Part shown: piece by piece, positions 7,851-14,267 of the stretch | How positions within the stretch are numbered: the stretch's first letter is position 1 | Layout of the letters: every line of letters begins with the position of its first letter | Assembly: GCA_902785365.1 (NCBI GenBank) | Contig: CACZYC010000008.1 | Coordinates: 1 to 63,558, forward strand | Origin: an uncultured Ruminococcus sp. | GTDB taxonomy: Bacteria; Bacillota; Clostridia; Oscillospirales; Acutalibacteraceae | DNA length: 63,558 nucleotides | Direction: 5' to 3' | Made by a program: the position numbers and the translations under genes | Notes under the pieces: model-generated | What the model was told of the DNA's origin: nothing | The model's database searches: none | Seen by the model: only the letters and a program-made list of their open reading frames with translations

Positions 7851-8942
7851 ATGAGTGAAAATATCAGCTTTGATTTTGATGAATATATACGCCAAAGCGA
7901 GCCCGACAAACAGAACAAGGGTTATTTATGGCAGACGGCAATCGGATTGCAGGATGTTGACGGATTACAACCTTCGGAATATCTAATCAAAACCGCTAAA
8001 AAGAACATTGACGGCGATATAACACTGGAGGAAGTAAATGAGCTTATTCACAGCTACTATAAAAGTAAAAAGACAAGAAACGATGTTGAAATCCGAACCG
8101 AGGAAGCTGACAAGGTTTCCGCTCGTATAGCTCAGATTCTTTCTGAGGACGCTTTTGTTTTCGCACCCGGTCAGCTTATATCAATTCACCGCAGATTATT
8201 TGGCGGTATATATAAATTCGCGGGAGTAATACGAGACTATAACATCTCAAAAAAGGAATGGGTTTTAAAGGGGGAATCCGTTACCTATTCGGGTACCGAT
8301 ACAATAAAAGATACATTGAATTATGATTTCGATTTGGAGAAGAGCTTCAGTTACAGCGGTTTGAGCGTTGACGAAAGTATAAAGCATATCACTGAGTTTA
8401 TCTCTAACCTTTGGCAGATTCACCCGTTCGGCGAGGGGAACACCAGAACCACGGCTGTGTTTACAATTAAGTATCTTCGTTTGCTCGGGTTTAATGTCAA
8501 CAATACTTTGTTCGCCGAGAATTCTTGGTATTTCCGAAACGCTCTCGTCAGAGCTAATTACGCTGATATTCAAAACGGCGTGTATGAGGATAAGAGTTTT
8601 CTTGAAAAGTTTTTCAGAAACCTTATACTGAATGAAAACAATAAGCTCAAGAACCGCAGCCTTTTAATTGGATATGATTTATCAACGGAAGAAAAAATCG
8701 GCGATAAAAAAATCGGCGATAAAAAAATCGGCGATAAAAAATCGGCGATAAATCAAAGAACCAAACAGGCGATTCTCGATTACCTAAAGGGCATAGAATA
8801 CGCAAAGTCCTCCGAGATTGCCGAGGTTGTAAGCCTGAAGCAATCCAGAACAAGAGATTATCTGAACGAGCTTATAGACGAGGGGAAAATAACCTCACAG
8901 GGAGCAAATAAAAACAAAACATATAAACTCAAAAACGGCTGA
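7851..8942 (+). CDS. Fic domain protein with C-terminal winged-helix domain
   Basis: A 363-residue protein. Residues about 20-75 resemble the VbhA-like inhibitory domain often fused to Fic proteins (LQPSEYLIKTA, GDITLEEVNEL). The Fic core carries the active-site motif IHPFGEGNTRTTAVF with catalytic His191. The usual GNGR reads GNTR here. Fic enzymes usually transfer AMP to target proteins. After a tandem KIGDK repeat (about residues 282-298) comes a winged-helix domain (TKQAILDYLKGIEYAKSSEI, then SRTRDYLNELIDEGKI) that may bind DNA. The ATG at 7851 follows AGGCGGTG and lies downstream of the promoter. The repeat and its A6/A7 runs sit exactly at the hinge, so slippage would remove the winged helix. 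It could be a toxin-like or a regulatory Fic protein. Confidence 0.92.
   Translation: MSENISFDFDEYIRQSEPDKQNKGYLWQTAIGLQDVDGLQPSEYLIKTAKKNIDGDITLEEVNELIHSYYKSKKTRNDVEIRTEEADKVSARIAQILSEDAFVFAPGQLISIHRRLFGGIYKFAGVIRDYNISKKEWVLKGESVTYSGTDTIKDTLNYDFDLEKSFSYSGLSVDESIKHITEFISNLWQIHPFGEGNTRTTAVFTIKYLRLLGFNVNNTLFAENSWYFRNALVRANYADIQNGVYEDKSFLEKFFRNLILNENNKLKNRSLLIGYDLSTEEKIGDKKIGDKKIGDKKSAINQRTKQAILDYLKGIEYAKSSEIAEVVSLKQSRTRDYLNELIDEGKITSQGANKNKTYKLKNG
8692..8749 (+). repeat. In-gene tandem repeat, units of 14-15-15-14 nt
   Basis: Four units of A6-7 TCGGCGAT. The 15-nt units keep the frame (KIGDK repeats), while the last 14-nt unit shifts the reading of the repeat so that it encodes SAINQ. Gain or loss of a single A would change the downstream frame. 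Confidence 0.9.
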
Positions 8943-8966
8943 TTTGCAACTTGCAAACCAGCCGTT
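8934..8966. terminator. Bidirectional terminator between fic and the sigma factor gene
   Basis: AACGGCTG and CAGCCGTT enclose TTTGCAA and TTGCAAA, giving a long hairpin that overlaps the fic stop codon. It lies between convergent genes and can serve both. Confidence 0.7.
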
Positions 8967-8976
8967 ATTATTCTGT

Positions 8977-9540
8977 TTACCCTCTGAGTTTCTTCTTTAT
9001 CTTCTGCAAAATATTGTCAACCGTTTTGGGTGTGCTGTCGATTTTCTCGGCAATCTCGTTATATGAGTAGCCGTGCGCGTACATCCAGAAAACTTTCCTC
9101 TCGTCAATGCTCAGAAGATTGTCAAGATGCTTGAGCATAGTTTTGAGGTACTCTCTCTCGAGTACATAGTCCTCAACGCTGAGCTCGTCTTCGGCGTCCG
9201 ACAGACTTTCAAGCCCGACGAGGTTTTTGTCAGGCACAGAGCTTTTCTTTCTGCTCTTTTTGGAAAGGTCGTTAAAGCGGTTTTTCGCGCATGTTACGGC
9301 GTAGTTCTTAAACGAAGCTCCGCCCTTTTCATCATAGTTTTTGCACGCGATTAAAAAGGCGAGCAAGCCTTCCTGCGCAATATCTTCAACATCATAGCCG
9401 TCTATATTATATTTTGAAGCCAGAGAAAAAATCAACTTGATATATCTGATAGTTATTTCCTCAAACGCGGCTTCGTCACCGTTCTTTGTTAAAGCGGCGA
9501 GAGTGTTGTCGTTAAGACTGTCGTAGTTACTATTTATCAT
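8977..9540 (-). CDS. SigH-like sigma-70 family RNA polymerase sigma factor
   Basis: A 187-residue protein. Region 2 is seen in AAFEEITIRYIKLIFSLA, YDVEDIAQEGLLAFLIA and GASFKNYAVTCAKNRFND. The EKGASF-type wording resembles the SigH (sigma-30) group of sporulating Firmicutes. Region 4 is LLSIDERKVFWMYAHGYSYN and AEKIDSTPKTVDNILQKIKKK. I start at the ATG at 9540 because AAGGTGG lies 6-7 bases upstream and a perfect promoter is at 9568-9596; the longer frame runs through the promoter. Target genes cannot be read from the window. It is shorter than canonical SigH (about 210 residues), so it may be a paralogue. Confidence 0.88.
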   Translation of the reverse strand: MINSNYDSLNDNTLAALTKNGDEAAFEEITIRYIKLIFSLASKYNIDGYDVEDIAQEGLLAFLIACKNYDEKGGASFKNYAVTCAKNRFNDLSKKSRKKSSVPDKNLVGLESLSDAEDELSVEDYVLEREYLKTMLKHLDNLLSIDERKVFWMYAHGYSYNEIAEKIDSTPKTVDNILQKIKKKLRG

Positions 9541-9567
9541 AGCCACCACCTTAATAATACTGCTTAG

Positions 9568-9596
9568 ATTATATCCTACAAAAAAAATTATGTCAA
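9568..9596 (-). promoter_or_regulatory. Consensus sigma-A promoter of the sigma factor gene
   Basis: On the minus strand, exact TTGACA (9591-9596), 17-bp spacer and exact TATAAT (9568-9573). It is one of the strongest promoters in the window. Confidence 0.85.
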
Positions 9597-9611
9597 ATTT
9601 CGTTTTAGGTA

Positions 9612-9640
9612 TTGCGTAACGAACGTTTGTGTGATACAAT
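9612..9640 (+). promoter_or_regulatory. Sigma-A promoter of comM
   Basis: TTGCGT (9612-9617), 17 bp, TACAAT (9635-9640) with an extended TG. It stands back to back with the sigma gene promoter; the two -35 boxes are only 15 bp apart. Confidence 0.7.
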
Positions 9641-9680
9641 CAAATCAAACATATATTCGATATTTAATCGGAGGTGCGGT

Positions 9681-11219
9681 ATGGTAGTAAAGTGTAAGAG
9701 TTTCGGGCTTTTCGGTGTGGAAAGCTACCCGATAGATGTAGAAGCTTCGATAACCCGCGGAACAGGCGCGTTTGATATTGTCGGACTTCCCGACGCTTCG
9801 GTTAAGGAGAGTAAGGACAGGGTACGTACAGCGTTCAAGAATTGCGGCTTTGAGTTTCCTGTTTCCCGAATCACCGTCAACCTTGCTCCCGCGGATACCA
9901 AAAAGGAAGGTCCGATCTATGACCTGCCAATCTATATGGCGCTCATTAAGGCGACGGGCAACCTTACTGCGGATTATTCCGACTGCGCGTTTCTGGGTGA
10001 GCTCAGTCTTTCGGGCGAAGTCCGCCCGATTAACGGTGTGCTCGCGATGACCATAACAGCCAAGGAGAATAACGTCAAAAGGCTGTTTGTTCCCGCTGAT
10101 AACGCTATTGAGGGCGCTGTTGTGGACGGGATTGAGGTTTACCCCGTAAAGAGTGTTTATCAGCTTTTTCAGCATTTTCGCGGGATTGAACTGATTAAAC
10201 CCGCTGTTCCGATAAAGTCACAAGCAGATGACTTTGACGATATCCCCGACTTTTCTCAGGTCAAAGGGCAGTACGAGGTCAAGCGCGCTCTTGAGATTGC
10301 CGCCGCGGGCGGTCATAATGTTCTGCTAATAGGCCCTCCGGGCTCGGGCAAGAGTATGCTCGCCAAGCGTATGCCCGGGATTCTGCCTGACATGACGTTT
10401 GAGGAAGTTATAGAGACTACCAAAATTCACTCAATCGCGGGAACTCTGCCCAAGGGCGCTTCGCTCATTCATACCCGCCCTTTCCGTTCGCCTCATCATA
10501 CAGCGTCATATGTCGCGATGAGCGGCGGCGGGGGAGGTAACGCTCCCGTAAAACCCGGTGAGGTTACTCTCGCCAACAATGGCGTTCTGTTCCTTGACGA
10601 GCTTCCCGAGTTCGGCAGAAAGACTATCGAGGTTCTGCGTCAGCCTGTTGAGGACGGCGTGGTGACCGTGTCGCGCGTGAACGGTAAGTACACATACCCG
10701 TGTAACTTTATGTTGATAGGCGCGATGAATCCCTGCCCTTGCGGATTCTTTAATCATCCCACGCGCAAATGTATGTGCTCCGAGAAGAAGATTCACCGAT
10801 ATATCAACCGTGTGTCGGGTCCTCTGATTGACCGCTTTGATATTCATATTGAGGTTCCGCCTGTCGATTATGATGAACTGACCGACAAAAAGGGTGAGGA
10901 GCCTAGCGCGAAAATAAAAAAGCGCGTCAACGCTGCCAGAGAGCGTCAGGTGGAGAGGTTTAAAAATTCCACGACTACCTGCAACGCCCGTATTTCCGAC
11001 AGTGAGTTTGAAAAGTATTGCGCGATCGACGACGAATCCACCGAGCTTCTCAAGTCCGCTTTTGAGACTATGGGGTTGTCCGCCCGCGCGTATAACCGTA
11101 TTCTGAAAGTCGCGAGAACAATCGCCGACTTGGACGGCAGTGACGAAATAAAACTCCCGCATGTGGCTGAAGCAATCCAGTATCGCTCCCTCGACAGAAA
11201 ATATTGGAATAAAATGTAA
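9681..11219 (+). CDS. comM: YifB/ComM-family magnesium chelatase-like AAA+ ATPase
   Basis: A 512-residue protein. The N-terminal domain (KCKSFGLFGVESYPIDVEAS, then FDIVGLPDASVKESKDRV) is typical of YifB/ComM. The AAA+ core has Walker A GPPGSGKS (about 218-225) and Walker B NGVLFLDELPEF, and a zinc-like cluster (NPCPCGFF, CMC) precedes the C-terminal Mg-chelatase helical domain. ComM is a hexameric branch-migration helicase that helps integrate DNA in natural transformation in Gram-negatives; in clostridia the role is less clear. GGAGGTG precedes the ATG at 9681, chosen over the longer frame that runs through the promoter. A solo repeat arm starts 3 bp after the stop. Confidence 0.94.
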   Translation: MVVKCKSFGLFGVESYPIDVEASITRGTGAFDIVGLPDASVKESKDRVRTAFKNCGFEFPVSRITVNLAPADTKKEGPIYDLPIYMALIKATGNLTADYSDCAFLGELSLSGEVRPINGVLAMTITAKENNVKRLFVPADNAIEGAVVDGIEVYPVKSVYQLFQHFRGIELIKPAVPIKSQADDFDDIPDFSQVKGQYEVKRALEIAAAGGHNVLLIGPPGSGKSMLAKRMPGILPDMTFEEVIETTKIHSIAGTLPKGASLIHTRPFRSPHHTASYVAMSGGGGGNAPVKPGEVTLANNGVLFLDELPEFGRKTIEVLRQPVEDGVVTVSRVNGKYTYPCNFMLIGAMNPCPCGFFNHPTRKCMCSEKKIHRYINRVSGPLIDRFDIHIEVPPVDYDELTDKKGEEPSAKIKKRVNAARERQVERFKNSTTTCNARISDSEFEKYCAIDDESTELLKSAFETMGLSARAYNRILKVARTIADLDGSDEIKLPHVAEAIQYRSLDRKYWNKM

Positions 11220-11221
11220 AC

Positions 11222-11284
11222 AAGCCTTCCCTTGGGGGAAGGTGGGCAAATCGCCCCAAAAGGCGATTTGGTCGGAAGAGGGTC
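11222..11284 (+). repeat. Solo copy of the palindromic repeat arm
   Basis: It reads AGCCTTCCCTTGGGGGAAGG-TGGG, then CAAATCGCC-ccaaaa-GGCGATTTG, then GTCGGAAGAGGGTC. It matches the right arm at 16917-16981 outside the central palindrome, but the centre is a different sequence that still folds. It starts 3 bp after the comM stop. No partner arm is seen nearby. Confidence 0.8.
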
Positions 11285-11353
11285 CACTTGATAATTGCAT
11301 TATTCTTACTTTAGGAAAGGTTTGCAAGTTTCGTAATAATTCCATTTATTTAC

Positions 11354-11386
11354 AAACGGCTCAATATTTGAGCCGTTTATTTTTTT
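11354..11386 (+). terminator. Terminator downstream of comM
   Basis: AAACGGCTCAA-tat-TTGAGCCGTTT, a perfect 11-bp stem followed by an A and a T-run. It is a textbook intrinsic terminator. Confidence 0.9.
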
Positions 11387-11407
11387 GAAAAAATATGATA
11401 AAATAGT

Positions 11408-11446
11408 GTCACAAAACATTTCCCCCAAAGGTTATGTATATAGAGA
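11408..11446 (+). promoter_or_regulatory. Putative ECF-type promoter of the sigma operon (copy 1)
   Basis: GTCACAAAA, 13 bp, GGTTATG, 2 bp, TATAGAGA. The same three blocks with exactly the same spacing occur at 17117-17155 upstream of a secreted-protein gene. Its place before an ECF sigma gene suggests autoregulation. Assignment to this sigma factor is inference. Confidence 0.6.
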
Positions 11447-11468
11447 ATAGGAAAACAGGGGATTTTTT

Positions 11469-12008
11469 ATGCTGAGTTTTTACTTGAGCCTCGCCGAAAG
11501 CGAGGAGGAAAAGGGCAAATTTGAACAGATTTACCAGATGTATAAAGGTCTGATGATTAGCTGCGCCTATTCGATTTTGAAGGAAGAAAGTCTCTCCGAG
11601 GACGCTGTTCACGAAGCGTTTATGAGGATATTAAAGAACCTTTCCAAAATCGACGAGGTAGACAGCCCGCGTACGCGCGGCTTTGTAATCGTGATTACCG
11701 AGAACTGCGCCAAGACCATCTACAACAAGATTAACCGCGTTAAACTTGTAGAGCTGAACGAGAATATACCGCTTGATGAAAACATTGAACAGCGCGCGGA
11801 GCAAAACCTTACAGCCGAGTACATAGCTCAGAAGATTTCCGAGCTTCCCGACAATTACAGGAGCGTTATGACCTTAAAATATCTTCACGGAATGAACGAC
11901 AGGGAAATCGCCCGCGCTCTCGGTATCTCCCACGCTTTGGCGCGTAAGCGCCTGGAGCGCGGCAGAAAGGCTCTCGGCAAACTTTTGGGAGGGATAATTG
12001 ATGAATAA
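11469..12008 (+). CDS. ECF-type RNA polymerase sigma factor
   Basis: A 179-residue two-domain sigma factor. Region 2 spans FEQIYQMYKGLMISCAYSIL and SEDAVHEAFMRILKNL; region 4 spans ISELPDNYRSVMTLKYLHGM and DREIARALGISHALARKRLE. The length is typical of ECF factors. It overlaps the DUF4367 gene (the ATG lies before its stop), the usual arrangement of an ECF sigma factor and its membrane anti-sigma factor. The promoter motif at 11408-11446 recurs upstream of the secreted protein at 17177, so this factor probably controls an envelope regulon. Confidence 0.92.
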   Translation: MLSFYLSLAESEEEKGKFEQIYQMYKGLMISCAYSILKEESLSEDAVHEAFMRILKNLSKIDEVDSPRTRGFVIVITENCAKTIYNKINRVKLVELNENIPLDENIEQRAEQNLTAEYIAQKISELPDNYRSVMTLKYLHGMNDREIARALGISHALARKRLERGRKALGKLLGGIIDE

Positions 12009-12666
12009 AGCCATAGACAGCAATCTTCTCAGTCAGGCTTTCGGAGAATATGAGAAAAAACTTTCAACTCAATATTCCGAGGAATCAAGCTTTGAACCGT
12101 CCGAAAAATTCAACAAGGATATGCAAAAGCTCATCAAGTCTCAGACGAACATTTACCACAAAGCTACACTGACAAAAACACGACGGGTTATAATAGCGGC
12201 AGCAATCATAGTTACCATTATGGCGGCTACTTTGAGTGTTGAAGCGATACGGGAAAAGATTTTTTCATTCTTTATTACGATTGAAGAGAATTACAGTGTA
12301 TTGGAACACTCGCCTGATGATAATAATTTTTATCATTTTCAAATCGAAAAGGTTCTTAAGCCGTCCTATATTCCCGAGGGCTACGAGCTTTCTGATAGCA
12401 GGGACGATACGAGAAGCTCATATATTTGCTATACAAAGGATGACGACTATCTTACGATTGAGCAGTTTATCGCGAGCGATTATAAATCCGCGTCGGATAT
12501 TGAGTTCAAAACTATGACGAGGAAAGATTACGACGGAACTGATTATATTATTAAGACGGACGAGGATATGACAATGCTCATCTGGGAGCGTGACGGCTAT
12601 GTTTTTGAAGCCGTCGGATATGTCGGCTCGGACGAAATGCTCAAGATTGCCGCGTCTGTCAGATAG
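12001..12666 (+). CDS. DUF4367 single-pass membrane protein, presumed anti-sigma factor
   Basis: A 221-residue protein. About 60 N-terminal cytoplasmic residues precede one membrane segment (RRVIIAAAIIVTIMAATLSV, about 61-80). The outer domain is of the DUF4367 type (SYIPEGYELSDS, YLTIEQFIAS, IIKTDEDMTMLIWERDGYVF). DUF4367 proteins commonly sit next to ECF sigma genes in Ruminococcaceae and are taken to be anti-sigma or sensor proteins. There is no zinc-binding ZAS motif that I can see. The ATG at 12001 lies inside the end of the sigma gene and follows GGGAGG. The secreted-protein gene follows after 11 bp. Confidence 0.82.
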   Translation: MNKAIDSNLLSQAFGEYEKKLSTQYSEESSFEPSEKFNKDMQKLIKSQTNIYHKATLTKTRRVIIAAAIIVTIMAATLSVEAIREKIFSFFITIEENYSVLEHSPDDNNFYHFQIEKVLKPSYIPEGYELSDSRDDTRSSYICYTKDDDYLTIEQFIASDYKSASDIEFKTMTRKDYDGTDYIIKTDEDMTMLIWERDGYVFEAVGYVGSDEMLKIAASVR

Positions 12667-12677
12667 GGGGAATAGCT

Positions 12678-13871
12678 ATGAAAAATTTATTAATATTATT
12701 TCTTTCGGCGTTAATCATACTCGCGGCTGTTCCCACAGCCCTTGCGGAAGAAACCGACGAAACCACAGCGACGGAAAATGTTACTTCGGGTTCATACACA
12801 GTTTATCTGAAAGTAGAAAATAACGCTCTGCGATCATGGCAATGGTTTGCCTGGACCTGGGGCGAGGGAGAGGACAGATGGGTAAAGCCTCAGAACAACT
12901 ACGAAATCTTCAAATTTGAGAATGTTGACAGCAACGTCGTCTTTGCATATTGCAGTCATTCTTTTCAAACACCCGACTGGAATAATATGGTTAAACAAAC
13001 AGTTGACATCAAGCTCGACGGCGTCAACAATATGGTTACGCTGAGCGGCGATGAAAACGGGGGTGGCAAGCTTACGGGCTATTTGTCGTATTACGATGAT
13101 TCAAACTGGACTATGCCTGCTACGGGACAGACTGACGCTACTTCCTCAACGATATCTCCGTCTAATGAACCCACAGAGGGTACATATGATACCTCCGCGA
13201 CAATCGCGCCTGCCACAGAAAGCGCACAAACACAGCAGACCGCGCAAACTCAGGCTACTCAAGCAACTCAGTCAACTCAAGCAACTCAAGCAACTCAGTC
13301 AACTCAACGACCGACAGGCCGCACAGAACCGACAATAATAAAACCTACCACCGAGCCCACTTACCCGACTGAATCAGCCGCGACTATTGCCACCAGACCA
13401 CCCGCGACCGACCCCGCGCCCAAGCTCAACCTGAGTACCGCTACATTAAAGTGCGGCAAGGTAATTAAGCTCAGGGTGAACAACAGTGATGGCAAAAAGG
13501 TGACATTTTCCTCAAACAACAAGTCGGTTGCTCCCGTCAGTAGTACAGGCACGGTGTCGGCGCTCAAAAAGGGCGTCGCGGGAATCACAGCGAAAGTGGG
13601 TACAAAAAGCCTGAAATTTACGATAAAAGTGACCACCTCTCCAAAGCTGTCTAAGTCAAGTATCAAGATAAAAAAAGGAAAATACAAGTACGTTTCTGTT
13701 ATCGGAAAAGTCAGCTCAGTCAACAATGCTTATAAAAATACATCGAAAGCTAAAATTCTTTCAAAGAAAAATAAAACCAAATTAAAAGTCAAAGCATACA
13801 AAAAAGGCTCAACCACACTCAAGGTGAGAATCAACGGCGTGTGGCGCAAGCTGAAGGTGAAGGTAATATAG
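12678..13871 (+). CDS. Secreted modular protein: Trp-rich module, Thr/Gln linker, Ig-like tail
   Basis: A 397-residue protein. A signal peptide (KNLLILFLSALIILAAVPTA) is followed by a module of about 110 residues rich in Trp (SWQWFAWTWGEGEDRWV, then PDWNNMVKQTVDI). A Thr/Gln/Pro linker (about 155-255) contains a TQATQ/TQSTQ repeat. Two Ig-like segments (about 255-397) resemble BIG_2 domains (KLNLSTATLKCGKVIKL and KGVAGITAKVGTKSLKF, then KKGSTTLKVRINGVW). The N-terminal module is paralogous to that of the 17177-20026 protein. The gene is third in the ECF operon, so it is probably regulated by that factor. No sortase motif or membrane anchor is seen; the basic C-terminus may bind wall polymers. 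A carbohydrate-binding role is plausible but unproven. Confidence 0.82.
   Translation: MKNLLILFLSALIILAAVPTALAEETDETTATENVTSGSYTVYLKVENNALRSWQWFAWTWGEGEDRWVKPQNNYEIFKFENVDSNVVFAYCSHSFQTPDWNNMVKQTVDIKLDGVNNMVTLSGDENGGGKLTGYLSYYDDSNWTMPATGQTDATSSTISPSNEPTEGTYDTSATIAPATESAQTQQTAQTQATQATQSTQATQATQSTQRPTGRTEPTIIKPTTEPTYPTESAATIATRPPATDPAPKLNLSTATLKCGKVIKLRVNNSDGKKVTFSSNNKSVAPVSSTGTVSALKKGVAGITAKVGTKSLKFTIKVTTSPKLSKSSIKIKKGKYKYVSVIGKVSSVNNAYKNTSKAKILSKKNKTKLKVKAYKKGSTTLKVRINGVWRKLKVKVI
13246..13308 (+). repeat. Low-complexity linker repeat (ACTCAAGCA/ACTCAGTCA)
   Basis: Near-perfect 9-bp and 18-bp tandem units encode the TQA/TQS linker of the secreted protein. The units are multiples of three, so copy-number change alters linker length but not frame. 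Confidence 0.8.
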
Positions 13872-13915
13872 GAGCCACGTTGGGATTATGATTTATACTG
13901 ACGTTTGTTAAAGCG

Positions 13916-14220
13916 AAAGCCTTCCCTTGGGAAATTCCCCTGATAGGGGAAATGTCCGCGGAGCGGACAAAAGGGTTGCCGTCTCCTGCTAAGGAAAAGG
14001 TGGCACGCCGCAGGCGTGACGGAAGAGGGTCAATTATATAAAAACTCTCTATCAAACGTTAGATAAACAGACTGGAATAAGGTTTGTACAAGGTCGGATT
14101 ATAGACAAAAGCCGGTGTACTAAACTATCAATATTGCTATTATACTTACTTGCGCCGACCCTCTATCGATTTTTGTATCAACAAGTTGACACAAAAACCA
14201 CTTTCCCCCCGGGGGAAAGC
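13916..14220 (+). repeat. Inverted-repeat pair with nested insertion (MITE-like)
   Basis: This fills most of the 396-bp gap between two secreted-protein genes. The left arm (13916-14031) has the conserved AAGCCTTCCCTTGGG start and the CACGCCG-CAGGCGTG, GACGGAAGAGGGTC end, but is split by a second palindromic sequence (13933-13994). The right arm (14153-14220), read on the minus strand, runs GCTTTCCCCC, then a TTTTTGTGTCAA/TTGATACAAAAA palindrome, then GAGGGTC. The spacer 14032-14152 has no reading frame worth reporting. Confidence 0.65.
13933..13994 (+). repeat. Second palindromic repeat nested in the left arm
   Basis: Two adjacent palindromes, TTCCCCT-ga-TAGGGGAA and TGTCCGC-gga-GCGGACA, followed by AAAAGGGTTGCCG. 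It interrupts an otherwise standard arm between CTTGGG and AAAAGGTGG, so it looks like a repeat inserted into a repeat. Confidence 0.5.
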
Positions 14221-14267
14221 AAACGCATTAACATAAAAGCTATAAATCTTCGAAAGGAGTGTTCATT

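Noticed and set aside
13246..13308. CRISPR-like short tandem repeats
   Set aside because: Units are contiguous, lack spacers and encode a Thr/Gln linker in frame.
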